DNA of 64,000 nt from Clarkia xantiana subsp. parviflora (lineage: Eukaryota > Streptophyta > Magnoliopsida > Myrtales > Onagraceae), in the NCBI GenBank assembly GCA_036873135.1, contig JAPTYO010000054.1, positions 1 to 64,000 on the forward strand, written 5' to 3'. A program made the position numbers and the translations under genes. Positions 30,001-44,800 of the stretch are shown here, in pieces (positions within the stretch are counted from its first letter, which is position 1; each line of letters opens with the position of its first letter). Below the pieces are notes generated by a model. It was not told where the DNA came from, did not search any database, and saw only the letters and a program-made list of their open reading frames with translations.

Positions 30001-33000
30001 TAAGAGTGCAAATAAAACTGATTTAATAAAAAATAAGGGTCCGAGTGAGGTTATATTGAAAAAATGAGAAAATTGGCCGAAACCGAAGATTTTTCCTTAC
30101 TAACCATCACAGAAAACTTGGTGCTTATGAGTCCAAAATGAGAATGATTTTAAACCATTCCACGGTCATATACGACGAGTAAGAATGCAAATAAAACTGA
30201 TTTAATAAAAAATAAGGGTCCGAGTGAGGTTATATTGAAAAAATGAGAAAATTGGCCGAAACCGAAGATTTTTCCTTACTAACCATCACAGAAAACTTGG
30301 TGCTTATGAGTCCAAAATGAGAATGATTTTAAACCATTCCACGGTCATATACGACGAGTAAGAATGCAAATAAAACTGATTTAATAAAAAATAAGGGTCC
30401 GAGTGAGGTTATATTGAAAAAATGAGAAAATTGGCCGAAACCGAAGATTTTTCCTTACTAACCATCACAGAAAACTTGGTGCTTATGAGTCCAAAATGAG
30501 AATGATTTTAAACCATTCCACGGTCATATACGACGAATAAGAGTGCAAATAAAACTGATTTAATAAAAAATAAGGGTCCGAGTGAGGTTATATTGAAAAA
30601 ATGAGAAAATTGGCCGAAACCGAAGATTTTTCCTTACTAACCATCACAGAAAACTTGGTGCTTATGAGTCCAAAATGAGAATGATTTTAAACCATTCCAC
30701 GGTCATATACGACGAATAAGAGTGCAAATAAAACTGATTTAATAAAAAATAAGGGTCCGAGTGAGGTTATATTGAAAAAATGAGAAAATTGGCCGAAACC
30801 GAAGATTTTTCCTTACTAACCATCACAGAAAACTTGGTGCTTATGAGTCCAAAATGAGAATGATTTTAAACCATTCCACGGTCATATACGACGAGTAAGA
30901 ATGCAAATAAAACTGATTTAATAAAAAATAAGGGTCCGAGTGAGGTTATATTGAAAAAATGAGAAAATTGGCCGAAACCGAAGATTTTTCCTTACTAACC
31001 ATCACAGAAAACTTGGTGCTTATGAGTCCAAAATGAGAATGATTTTAAACCATTCCACGGTCATATACGACGAATAAGAGTGCAAATAAAACTGATTTAA
31101 TAAAAAATAAGGGTCCGAGTGAGGTTATATTGAAAAAATGAGAAAATTGGCCGAAACCGAAGATTTTTCCTTACTAACCATCACAGAAAACTTGGTGCTT
31201 ATGAGTCCAAAATGAGAATGATTTTAAACCATTCCACGGTCATATACGACGAATAAGAGTGCAAATAAAACTGATTTAATAAAAAATAAGGGTCCGAGTG
31301 AGGTTATATTGAAAAAATGAGAAAATTGGCCGAAACCGAAGATTTTTCCTTACTAACCATCACAGAAAACTTGGTGCTTATGAGTCCAAAATGAGAATGA
31401 TTTTAAACCATTCCACGGTCATATACGACGAGTAAGAATGCAAATAAAACTGATTTAATAAAAAATAAGGGTCCGAGTGAGGTTATATTGAAAAAATGAG
31501 AAAATTGGCCGAAACCGAAGATTTTTCCTTACTAACCATCACAGAAAACTTGGTGCTTATGAGTCCAAAATGAGAATGATTTTAAACCATTCCACGGTCA
31601 TATACGACGAGTAAGAGTGCAAATAAAACTGATTTAATAAAAAATAAGGGTCCGAGTGAGGTTATATTGAAAAAATGAGAAAATTGGCCGAAACCGAAGA
31701 TTTTTCCTTACTAACCATCACAGAAAACTTGGTGCTTATGAGTCCAAAATGAGAATGATTTTAAACCATTCCACGGTCATATACGACGAATAAGAGTGCA
31801 AATAAAACTGATTTAATAAAAAATAAGGGTCCGAGTGAGGTTATATTGAAAAAATGAGAAAATTGGCCGAAACCGAAGATTTTTCCTTACTAACCATCAC
31901 AGAAAACTTGGTGCTTATGAGTCCAAAATGAGAATGATTTTAAACCATTCCACGGTCATATACGACGAATAAGAGTGCAAATAAAACTGATTTAATAAAA
32001 AATAAGGGTCCGAGTGAGGTTATATTGAAAAAATGAGAAAATTGGCCGAAACCGAAGATTTTTCCTTACTAACCATCACAGAAAACTTGGTGCTTATGAG
32101 TCCAAAATGAGAATGATTTTAAACCATTCCACGGTCATATACGACGAGTAAGAATGCAAATAAAACTGATTTAATAAAAAATAAGGGTCCGAGTGAGGTT
32201 ATATTGAAAAAATGAGAAAATTGGCCGAAACCGAAGATTTTTCCTTACTAACCATCACAGAAAACTTGGTGCTTATGAGTCCAAAATGAGAATGATTTTA
32301 AACCATTCCACGGTCATATACGACGAATAAGAGTGCAAATAAAACTGATTTAATAAAAAATAAGGGTCCGAGTGAGGTTATATTGAAAAAATGAGAAAAT
32401 TGGCCGAAACCGAAGATTTTTCCTTACTAACCATCACAGAAAACTTGGTGCTTATGAGTCCAAAATGAGAATGATTTTAAACCATTCCACGGTCATATAC
32501 GACGAATAAGAGTGCAAATAAAACTGATTTAATAAAAAATAAGGGTCCGAGTGAGGTTATATTGAAAAATGAGAAAATTGGCCGAAACCGAAGATTTTTC
32601 CTTACTAACCATCACAGAAAACTTGGTGCTTATGAGTCCAAAATGAGAATGATTTTAAACCATTCCACGGTCATATACGACGAATAAGAGTGCAAATAAA
32701 ACTGATTTAATAAAAAATAAGGGTCCGAGTGAGGTTATATTGAAAAAATGAGAAAATTGGCCGAAACCGAAGATTTTTCCTTACTAACCATCACAGAAAA
32801 CTTGGTGCTTATGAGTCCAAAATGAGAATGATTTTAAACCATTCCACGGTCATATACGACGAATAAGAGTGCAAATAAAACTGATTTAATAAAAAATAAG
32901 GGTCCGAGTGAGGTTATATTGAAAAATGAGAAAATTGGCCGAAACCGAAGATTTTTCCTTACTAACCATCACAGAAAACTTGGTGCTTATGAGTCCAAAA

Positions 33001-36000
33001 TGAGAATGATTTTAAACCATTCCACGGTCATATACGACGAGTAAGAATGCAAATAAAACTGATTTAATAAAAAATAAGGGTCCGAGTGAGGTTATATTGA
33101 AAAAATGAGAAAATTGGCCGAAACCGAAGATTTTTCCTTACTAACCATCACAGAAAACTTGGTGCTTATGAGTCCAAAATGAGAATGATTTTAAACCATT
33201 CCACGGTCATATACGACGAATAAGAGTGCAAATAAAACTGATTTAATAAAAAATAAGGGTCCGAGTGAGGTTATATTGAAAAATGAGAAAATTGGCCGAA
33301 ACCGAAGATTTTTCCTTACTAACCATCACAGAAAACTTGGTGCTTATGAGTCCAAAATGAGAATGATTTTAAACCATTCCACGGTCATATACGACGAATA
33401 AGAGTGCAAATAAAACTGATTTAATAAAAAATAAGGGTCCGAGTGAGGTTATATTGAAAAAATGAGAAAATTGGCCGAAACCGAAGATTTTTCCTTACTA
33501 ACCATCACAGAAAACTTGGTGCTTATGAGTCCAAAATGAGAATGATTTTAAACCATTCCACGGTCATATACGACGAATAAGAGTGCAAATAAAACTGATT
33601 TAATAAAAAATAAGGGTCCGAGTGAGGTTATATTGAAAAATGAGAAAATTGGCCGAAACCGAAGATTTTTCCTTACTAACCATCACAGAAAACTTGGTGC
33701 TTATGAGTCCAAAATGAGAATGATTTTAAACCATTCCACGGTCATATACGACGAATAAGAGTGCAAATAAAACTGATTTAATAAAAAATAAGGGTCCGAG
33801 TGAGGTTATATTGAAAAATGAGAAAATTGGCCGAAACCGAAGATTTTTCCTTACTAACCATCACAGAAAACTTGGTGCTTATGAGTCCAAAATGAGAATG
33901 ATTTTAAACCATTCCACGGTCATATACGACGAATAAGAGTGCAAATAAAACTGATTTAATAAAAAATAAGGGTCCGAGTGAGGTTATATTGAAAAAATGA
34001 GAAAATTGGCCGAAACCGAAGATTTTTCCTTACTAACCATCACAGAAAACTTGGTGCTTATGAGTCCAAAATGAGAATGATTTTAAACCATTCCACGGTC
34101 ATATACGACGAATAAGAGTGCAAATAAAACTGATTTAATAAAAAATAAGGGTCCGAGTGAGGTTATATTGAAAAAATGAGAAAATTGGCCGAAACCGAAG
34201 ATTTTTCCTTACTAACCATCACAGAAAACTTGGTGCTTATGAGTCCAAAATGAGAATGATTTTAAACCATTCCACGGTCATATACGACGAATAAGAGTGC
34301 AAATAAAACTGATTTAATAAAAAATAAGGGTCCGAGTGAGGTTATATTGAAAAAATGAGAAAATTGGCCGAAACCGAAGATTTTTCCTTACTAACCATCA
34401 CAGAAAACTTGGTGCTTATGAGTCCAAAATGAGAATGATTTTAAACCATTCCACGGTCATATACGACGAATAAGAGTGCAAATAAAACTGATTTAATAAA
34501 AAATAAGGGTCCGAGTGAGGTTATATTGAAAAAATGAGAAAATTGGCCGAAACCGAAGATTTTTCCTTACTAACCATCACAGAAAACTTGGTGCTTATGA
34601 GTCCAAAATGAGAATGATTTTAAACCATTCCACGGTCATATACGACGAATAAGAGTGCAAATAAAACTGATTTAATAAAAAATAAGGGTCCGAGTGAGGT
34701 TATATTGAAAAAATGAGAAAATTGGCCGAAACCGAAGATTTTTCCTTACTAACCATCACAGAAAACTTGGTGCTTATGAGTCCAAAATGAGAATGATTTT
34801 AAACCATTCCACGGTCATATACGACGAATAAGAGTGCAAATAAAACTGATTTAATAAAAAATAAGGGTCCGAGTGAGGTTATATTGAAAAAATGAGAAAA
34901 TTGGCCGAAACCGAAGATTTTTCCTTACTAACCATCACAGAAAACTTGGTGCTTATGAGTCCAAAATGAGAATGATTTTAAACCATTCCACGGTCATATA
35001 CGACGAATAAGAGTGCAAATAAAACTGATTTAATAAAAAATAAGGGTCCGAGTGAGGTTATATTGAAAAATGAGAAAATTGGCCGAAACCGAAGATTTTT
35101 CCTTACTAACCATCACAGAAAACTTGGTGCTTATGAGTCCAAAATGAGAATGATTTTAAACCATTCCACGGTCATATACGACGAATAAGAGTGCAAATAA
35201 AACTGATTTAATAAAAAATAAGGGTCCGAGTGAGGTTATATTGAAAAAATGAGAAAATTGGCCGAAACCGAAGATTTTTCCTTACTAACCATCACAGAAA
35301 ACTTGGTGCTTATGAGTCCAAAATGAGAATGATTTTAAACCATTCCACGGTCATATACGACGAATAAGAGTGCAAATAAAACTGATTTAATAAAAAATAA
35401 GGGTCCGAGTGAGGTTATATTGAAAAAATGAGAAAATTGGCCGAAACCGAAGATTTTTCCTTACTAACCATCACAGAAAACTTGGTGCTTATGAGTCCAA
35501 AATGAGAATGATTTTAAACCATTCCACGGTCATATACGACGAATAAGAGTGCAAATAAAACTGATTTAATAAAAAATAAGGGTCCGAGTGAGGTTATATT
35601 GAAAAAATGAGAAAATTGGCCGAAACCGAAGATTTTTCCTTACTAACCATCACAGAAAACTTGGTGCTTATGAGTCCAAAATGAGAATGATTTTAAACCA
35701 TTCCACGGTCATATACGACGAATAAGAGTGCAAATAAAACTGATTTAATAAAAAATAAGGGTCCGAGTGAGGTTATATTGAAAAATGAGAAAATTGGCCG
35801 AAACCGAAGATTTTTCCTTACTAACCATCACAGAAAACTTGGTGCTTATGAGTCCAAAATGAGAATGATTTTAAACCATTCCACGGTCATATACGACGAA
35901 TAAGAGTGCAAATAAAACTGATTTAATAAAAAATAAGGGTCCGAGTGAGGTTATATTGAAAAATGAGAAAATTGGCCGAAACCGAAGATTTTTCCTTACT

Positions 36001-37560
36001 AACCATCACAGAAAACTTGGTGCTTATGAGTCCAAAATGAGAATGATTTTAAACCATTCCACGGTCATATACGACGAATAAGAGTGCAAATAAAACTGAT
36101 TTAATAAAAAATAAGGGTCCGAGTGAGGTTATATTGAAAAAATGAGAAAATTGGCCGAAACCGAAGATTTTTCCTTACTAACCATCACAGAAAACTTGGT
36201 GCTTATGAGTCCAAAATGAGAATGATTTTAAACCATTCCACGGTCATATACGACGAATAAGAGTGCAAATAAAACTGATTTCATAAAAAATAAGGGTCCG
36301 AGTGAGGTTATATTGAAAAAATGAGAAAATTGGCCGAAACCGAAGATTTTTCCTTACTAACCATCACAGAAAACTTGGTGCTTATGAGTCCAAAATGAGA
36401 ATGATTTTAAACCATTCCACGGTCATATACGACGAATAAGAGTGCAAATAAAACTGATTTAATAAAAAATAAGGGTCCGAGTGAGGTTATATTGAAAAAA
36501 TGAGAAAATTGGCCGAAACCGAAGATTTTTCCTTACTAACCATCACAGAAAACTTGGTGCTTATGAGTCCAAAATGAGAATGATTTTAAACCATTCCACG
36601 GTCATATACGACGAATAAGAGTGCAAATAAAACTGATTTAATAAAAAATAAGGGTCCGAGTGAGGTTATATTGAAAAAATGAGAAAATTGGCCGAAACCG
36701 AAGATTTTTCCTTACTAACCATCACAGAAAACTTGGTGCTTATGAGTCCAAAATGAGAATGATTTTAAACCATTCCACGGTCATATATACGACGAGTAAG
36801 AATGCAAATAAAACTGATTTCATAAAAAATAAGGGTCCGAGTGAGGTTATATTGAAAAAATGAGAAAATTGGCCGAAACCGAAGATTTTTCCTTACTAAC
36901 CATCACAGAAAACTTGGTGCTTATGAGTCCAAAATGAGAATGATTTTAAACCATTCCACGGTCATATACGACGAATAAGAGTGCAAATAAAACTGATTTA
37001 ATAAAAAATAAGGGTCCGAGTGAGGTTATATTGAAAAATGAGAAAATTGGCCGAAACCGAAGATTTTTCCTTACTAACCATCACAGAAAACTTGGTGCTT
37101 ATGAGTCCAAAATGAGAATGATTTTAAACCATTCCACGGTCATATACGACGAATAAGAGTGCAAATAAAACTGATTTCATAAAAAATAAGGGTCCGAGTG
37201 AGGTTATATTGAAAAATGAGAAAATTGGCCGAAACCGAAGATTTTTCCTTACTAACCATCACAGAAAACTTGGTGCTTATGAGTCCAAAATGAGAATGAT
37301 TTTAAACCATTCCACGGTCATATACGACGAATAAGAGTGCAAATAAAACTGATTTAATAAAAAATAAGGGTCCGAGTGAGGTTATATTGAAAAATGAGAA
37401 AATTGGCCGAAACCGAAGATTTTTCCTTACTAACCATCACAGAAAACTTGGTGCTTATGAGTCCAAAATGAGAATGATTTTAAACCATTCCACGGTCATA
37501 TACGACGAATAAGAGTGCAAATAAAACTGATTTAATAAAAAATAAGGGTCCGAGTGAGGT
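3000..37560. repeat. Homogeneous core of the satellite array
   Basis: Nearly identical monomers, about 193 copies. Recurrent differences are confined mainly to two positions in the stretch GA(G/A)TAAGA(A/G)TGC and to one A-run. The two positions occur in all four combinations in irregular order, so no fixed multi-monomer period is obvious by eye. From about 33.2 to 36.7 kb essentially every monomer is GAATAAGAGTGC. The substitution GATTTAATAA to GATTTCATAA appears at 36,281, 36,820 and 37,175, and is standard to the right of 37.7 kb. Near-identity implies recent amplification or conversion. Confidence 0.93.
5990..6062. repeat. Partial internal duplication within one satellite monomer
   Basis: The interval between consecutive ATTGGCCG motifs is 233 bp here (5,863 to 6,096) instead of 178. 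The extra ~55 bp repeats the section beginning GGTCATATA and running through GCAAATAAA and the AT-rich linker. The junction reads AATAAGGTCATATAACGA: GGTC is shared by the AAGGGTCCG and ACGGTCATA parts of the monomer, suggesting exchange at a 4-bp microhomology. The duplicated segment carries several private changes, for example ATAACGAACGAG. Confidence 0.85.
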
Positions 37561-38860
37561 TATATTGAAAAAATGAGAAAATTGGCCGAAACCGAAGATT
37601 TTTCCTTACTTACCATCACAGAAAACTTGGTGCTTATGAGTCCAAAATGAGAAATGATTAAACCATTCCACGGTCATATACGACGAATAAGAGTGCAAAT
37701 AAAACTGATTTCATAAAAAATAGAGGTCCGAGTGAGGTTATATTGAAAAAATGAGAAAATTGGCCGAAACCGAAGATTTTTCCTTACTAACCATCACAGA
37801 AAACTTGGGCTTATGAGTCCAAAATGAGAATATTTTAAACCATTCACGGTCATATACGACGAATAAGAGTGCAAATAAAACTGATTTCATCAAAAATAGG
37901 GTCCGAGTGAGGTTATATTGAAAAAATGAGAAAATTGGCCGAAATCGAAGATTTTCCTTACTTACCATCACAGAAAACTTGGTGCTTATGAGTCCAAAAT
38001 GAGAAATACATTTAATCCATTCCACGGTCATATACGACGAATAAGAGTGCAAATAAAACTGATTTCATAAAAAATAGGGTCCGAGTGAGGTTATATTGAA
38101 AAAATGAGAAAATTGGCCGAAACCGAAGAATTTTCCTTACTTACCATCACAGAAAACTTGGTGTTATGAGTCCAAAATGAGAAATATTTTAAACCATTCC
38201 ACGGTCATATACAACGAATAAGAGTGCAAATAAAAAAACTGATTTCATAAAAAATAGAGGTCCGAGTGAGGTTATATTGAAAAAATGAGAAAATTGGCCA
38301 AAACCGAAGAATTTTCCTTACTTACCATCACAGAAAACGGTGCTATGAGTCCAAAATAAAAATACATTAACCATTCCACGGTCTATACGACGAATAAGAG
38401 TGCAAATAAAACTGATTTCATAAAAAATAGAGGTCCGAGTGAGGTTATATTGAAAAAATGAGAAAATTGGCCGAAACCGAAGAATTTTCCTTACTTACCA
38501 TCACGAAAACTTGGTGCTTATGAGTCCAAAATAAGAAACACATTAACCATTCCACGGTCATATACGACCTATAAGAGTGCAAATAAAACTGATTTCATAA
38601 AAAATAGAGGGTCCGAGTGAGGTTATATTGAAAAAATGAGAAAATTGGCCGAAACCGAAGATTTTTCCTTACTTACCATCACGGAAAACTTGGTGCTTTG
38701 AGTCCAAAGAAGAATACTTTAAACCATTCCACGGTCATATACGACGAATAAGAGTGCAAATAAAACTGATTTCATAAAGGTCCGAGTGAGGTTATATTGA
38801 AAAAATGAGAAAATTGGCCGAAACCGAAGAATTTTCCTTACTTACCATCACAGAAAACTT
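37560..38860. repeat. Transition zone of the satellite array
   Basis: About seven monomers in which core features are replaced stepwise by edge features. CTTACTAACC becomes CTTACTTACC, GATTTAATAA becomes GATTTCATAA, AAGATTTTTCC becomes AAGAATTTTCC, and AAAATGAGAA becomes AAAATAAGAA. The mixed state within single monomers fits a gradient of age toward the array edge rather than an abrupt join of two unrelated arrays. Confidence 0.85.
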
Positions 38861-41800
38861 GATGCTTTGAGTCCAAAATAAGAAAACATTAAACCATTCC
38901 ACGGTCATATACAACGATAAGAGTGCAAATAAAACTGATTTCATCAAAAATAGAGGTCCGAGTGAGGTTATATTGAAAAAATGAGAAAATTGGCCGAAAT
39001 CGAAGAATTTTCCTTACTTACCATCACAGAAAACTTGGTGCTTTGAGTCCAAAATAAGAAATACATAATCTATTCCACGGTCATATACAACGAATAAGAG
39101 TGCAAATAAAACTGATTTCATCAAAAATAGAAGTTCGAGTGAGGTTATATTGAAAAAACGAGAAAATTGGCCGAAACCGAAGAATTTCCTTACTTACCAT
39201 CACAGAAAACTTGGTGCTTTGAGTCCAAAATAAGAAATATTTAAACTATTCCACTTCATATACGACGAATAAGAGTGCAAATAAAACTGATTTCATAAAA
39301 AATAGAGGTCCGAGTGAGGTTATATTGAAAAAAATGAGAAAATTGGCCGAAATCGAAGAATTCTCCTTACTTACCATCACAGAAAACGTGATGCTTTTGA
39401 GTCCAAAATAAGAAATACATTAACCTGTTCACGGTAATATACGACGAATAAGAGTGCAAATAAAACTGATTTCATCAAAAATAGAAGTCCGAGTGAGGTT
39501 ATATTGAAAAAATGAGAAAATTGGCCGAAACCGAAGAATTCTCCTTACTTACCATCACGGAAAACTTGGTGCTTTGAGTCCAAAATAAGAAATACATTTA
39601 AACTATTCAACGGTCATATACACGAATAAGAGTGCAAATAAAACTGATTTCATCAAAATAGAAGTCCGAGTGAGGTTATATTGAAAAAATGAGAAAATTG
39701 GCCGAAACCGAAGATTTTCCTTACTTACCATCACGGAAAACGTGGTGCTTTGAGTCCAAAATAAGAAATATTTAAACCATTCCACGGTCATATACAACGA
39801 ATAAGAGTGCAAATAAAACTGATTTCATCAAAAATAGAGGTCCGAGTGAGGTTATATTGAAAAAACGAGAAAATTGGCCGAAATCGAAGAATTTTCCTTA
39901 CTTACCATCACAGAAAACGTGATGCTTTGAGTCCAAAATAAGAAATACATTAATCTATTCCACGGTCATATACGACGAATAAGAGTGCAAATAAAACTGA
40001 TTTCATCAAAAATAGAAGTCCGAGTGAGGTTATATTGAAAAAATGAGAAAATTGGCCGAAACCGAAGAATTTTCCTTACTTACCATCACGGAAAACGTGA
40101 TGCTTTGAGTCCAAAATAAGAAATACATTTAAACATTCCACGGTCATATACAACGAATAAGAGTGCAAATAAAACTGATTTCATAAAAAATAGAGGTCCG
40201 AGTGAGGTTATATTGAAAAAACGAGAAAATTGGCCGAAATCCGAAGAATTCTCCTTACTTACCATCACGGAAAACGTGTGCTTTGAGTCCAAAATAAGAA
40301 ATACATTAAACATTCCACGGCAATATACAACGAATAAGAGTGCAAATAAAACTGATTTCATAAAAATAGAAGTCCGAGTGAGGTTATATTGAAAAAACGA
40401 GAAAATTGGCCGAAACCGAAGATTCTCCTTACTTACCATCACGGAAAACTTGATGCTTTGAGTCCAAAATAAGAAATACATTAAACTATTCAACGGTCAT
40501 ATACAACGAATAAGAGTGCAAATAAAACTGATTTCATCAAAAATAGAAGTCCGAGTGAGGTTATATTGAAAAAACGAGAAAATTGGCCGAAACCGAAGAA
40601 TTCTCCTTACTTACCATCACGAAAACGTGATGATTTGAGTCCAAAATAAGAAATACATTAAACTATTCCACGGTCATATACAACGAATAAGAGTGCAAAT
40701 AAAACCGATTTCATCAAAAATAGAGGTCCGAGTGAGGTTATATTGAAAAAACGAGAAAATTGGCCGAAATCGAAGAATTCTCCTTACTTACCATCACGGA
40801 AAACGTGATACTTTGAGTCCAAAATAAGAAATACATTAATCTATTCCACGGTCATATACAACGAATAAGAGTGCAAATAAAACTGATTTCATAAAAATAA
40901 AAGTTCGAGTGAGGTTATATTGAAAAAACGAGAAAATTGGCCGAAACCGAAGAATTCTCCTTACTTACCATCACGGAAAACGTGATGCTTTGAGTCCAAA
41001 ATAAGAAATACATTAAACTATTCCACTTCATATACAACGAATAAGAGTGCAAATAAAACAGATTTCATAAAAAATAGAGGTCCGAGTGAGGTTATATTGA
41101 AAAAACGAGAAAATTGGCCGAAATCGAAGAATTCTCCTTACTTACCATCACGGAAAACGTGATGCTTTGAGTCCAAAATAAGAAATACATTAAACTGTTC
41201 CACGGCAATATACAACGAATAAGAGTGCAAATAAAACTGATTTCATCAAAAATAGAAGTCCGAGTGAGGTTATATTGAAAAAACGAGAAAATTAGCCGAA
41301 ACCGAAGAATTCTCCTTACTTACAATAACGGAAAACATGATGCTTTGAGTCCAAAATAAGAAATACATTAAACTATTCAACGGTCATATACAACGAATAA
41401 GAGTGCAAATAAAACTGATTTCATCAAAAATAGAAGTCCGAGTGAGGTTATATTGAAAAAAACGAGAAAATTGGCCGAAACCGAAGAATTCTCCTTACTT
41501 ACCATCACGGAAAACGTGATGATTTGAGTCCAAAATAAGAAATACATTAAACTATTCCACGGTCATATACAACGAATAAGAGTGCAAATAAAACCGATTT
41601 CATCAAAAATAGAGGTCTGAGTGAGGTTATATTGAAGAAACGAGAAAATTGGCCGAAATCGAAGAATTCTCCTTACTTACCATCACGGAAAACGTGATAC
41701 TTTGAGTCCAAAATAAGAAATACATTAATCTATTCCACGGTCATATACAACGAATAAGAGTGCAAATAAAACTGATTTCATCAAAAATAGAAGTTCGAGT

Positions 41801-44800
41801 GAGGTTATATTGAAAAAACGAGAAAATTGGCCGAAACCGAAGAATTCTCCTTACTTACCATCACGGAAAACGTGATGCTTTGAGTCCAAAATAAGAAATA
41901 CATTAAACTATTCCACTTCATATACAACGAATAAGAGTGCAAATAAAACAGATTTCATAAAAAATAGAGGTCCGAGTGAGGTTATATTGAAAAAACGAGA
42001 AAATTGGCCGAAATCGAAGAATTCTCCTTACTTACCATCACGGAAAACGTGATGCTTTGAGTCCAAAATAAGAAATACATTAAATGTTCCACGGCAATAT
42101 ACAACGAATACGAGTGCAAATAAAACTGATTTCATCAAAAATAGAAGTCCGAGTGAGGTTATATTGAAAAAACGAGAAAATTGGCCGAAACCGTAGAATT
42201 CTCCTTACTTACAATAACGGAAAACATGATGCTTTGAGTCCAAAATAAGAAATACATTAAACTATTCAACGGTCATATACAACGAATAAGAGTGCAAATA
42301 AAACTGATTTCGTCAAAAATAGAAGTCCGAGTGAGGTTATATTGAAAAAACGAGAAAATTGGCCGAAACCGAAGAATTCTCCTTACTTACCATCACGGAA
42401 AACGTGATGATTTGAGTCCAAAATAAGAAATACATTAAACTATTTCACGGTCATATACAACGAATAAGAGTGCAAATAAAACCGATTTCATCAAAAATAG
42501 TGGTCCGAGTGAGGTTATATTGAAAAAACGAGAAAATTGGCCGAAATCGAAGAATTCTCCTTACTTACAATAACGGAAAACATGATGCTTTGAGTCCAAA
42601 ATAAGAAATACATTAAACTATTCAACGGTCATATACAACGAATAAGAGTGCAAATAAAACTGATTTCGTCAAAAATAGAAGTCCGAGTGAGGTTATATTG
42701 AAAAAACGTGAAAATTGGCCGAAACCGAAGAATTCTCCTTACTTACCATCACGGAAAACGTGATGATTTGAGTCCAAAATAAGAAATACATTAAACTATT
42801 TCACGGTCATATACAACGAATAAGAGTGCAAATAAAACCGATTTCATCAAAAATAGTGGTCCGAGTGAGGTTATATTGAAAAAACGAGAAAATTGGCCGA
42901 AATCGAAGAATTCTCCTTCCTTACCATCACGGAAAACGTGATGCTTTGAGTCCAAAATAAGAAATACATTAAACTGTTCCACGGTAATATACAACGAATA
43001 AGAGTGCAAATAAAACTGATTTCATCAAAAATAGAAGTCCGAGTGAGGTTATATTGAAAAAACGAGAAAATTGGCCGAAACCGTAGAATTCTCCTTACTT
43101 ACAATAACGGAAAACATGATGCTTTGAGTCCAAAATAAGAAATACATTAAACTATTCAACGGTCATATACAACGAATAAGAGTGCAAATAAAACTGATTT
43201 CATCAAAAATAGAAGTCCGAGTGAGGTTATATTGAAAAAACGAGAAAATTGGCCGAAACCGAAGAATTCTCCTTACTTACCATCACGGAAAACGTGATGA
43301 TTTGAGTCCAAAATAAGAAATACATTAAACTATTCCACGGTCATATACAACGAATAAGAGTGCAAATAAAACCGATTTCATCAAAAATAGAGGTCTGAGT
43401 GAGGTTATATTGAAAAAACGAGAAAATTGGCCGAAATCGAAGAATTCTCCTTACTTACCATCACGGAAAACGTGATACTTTGAGTCCAAAATAAGAAATA
43501 CATTAATCTATTCCACGGTCATATACAACGAATAAGAGTGCAAATAAAACTGATTTCATCCAAAATAGAAGTTCGAGTGAGGTTATATTGAAAAAACGAG
43601 AAAATTGGCCGAAACCGAAGAATTCTCCTTACTTACCATCACGGAAAACGTGATGCTTTGAGTCCAAAATAAGAAATACATTAAACTATTCCACTTCATA
43701 TATAACGAATAAGAGTGCAAATAAAACAGATTTCATAAAAAATAGAGGTCCGAGTGAGGTTATATTGAAAAAACGAGAAAATTGGCCGAAATCGAAGAAT
43801 TCTCCTTACTTACCATCACGGAAAACGTGATGCTTTGAGTCCAAAATAAGAAATACATTAAACTGTTCCACGGCAATATACAACGAATAAGAGTGCAAAT
43901 AAAACTGTTTTCATCAAAAATAGAAGTCCGAGTGAGGTTATATTGAAAAAACGAGAAAATTGGCCGAAACCGTAGAATTCTCCTTACTTACAATAACGGA
44001 AAACATGATGCTTTGAGTCCAAAATAAGAAATACATTAAACTATTCAACGGTCATATACAACGAATAAGAGTGCAAATAAAACTGATTTCATCAAAAATA
44101 GAAGTCCGAGTGAGGTTATATTGAAAAAACGAGAAAATTGGCCGAAACCGAAGAATTCTCCTTACTTACCATCACGGAAAACGTGATGATTTGAGTCCAA
44201 AATAAGAAATACATTAAACTATTCCACGGTCATATACAACGAATAAGAGTGCAAATAAAACCGATTTCATCAAAAATAGAGGTCTGAGTGAGGTTATATT
44301 GAAAAAACGAGAAAATTGGCCGAAATCGAAGAATTCTCCTTACTTACCATCACGGAAAACGTGATACTTTGAGTCCAAAATAAGAAATACATTAATCTAT
44401 TCCACGGTCATATACAACGAATAAGAGTGCAAATAAAACTGATTTCATCAAAAATAGAAGTTCGAGTGAGGTTATATTGAAAAAACGAGAAAATTGGCCG
44501 AAACCGAAGAATTCTCCTTACTTACCATCACGGAAAACGTGATGCTTTGAGTCCAAAATAAGAAATACATTAAACTATTCCACTTCATATACAACGAATA
44601 AGAGTGCAAATAAAACAGATTTCATAAAAAATAGAGGTCCGAGTGAGGTTATATTGAAAAAACGAGAAAATTGGCCGAAATCGAAGAATTCTCCTTACTT
44701 ACCATCACGGAAAACGTGATGCTTTGAGTCCAAAATAAGAAATACATTAAAATGTTCCACGGCAATATACAACGAATAAGAGTGCAAATAAAACTGATTT

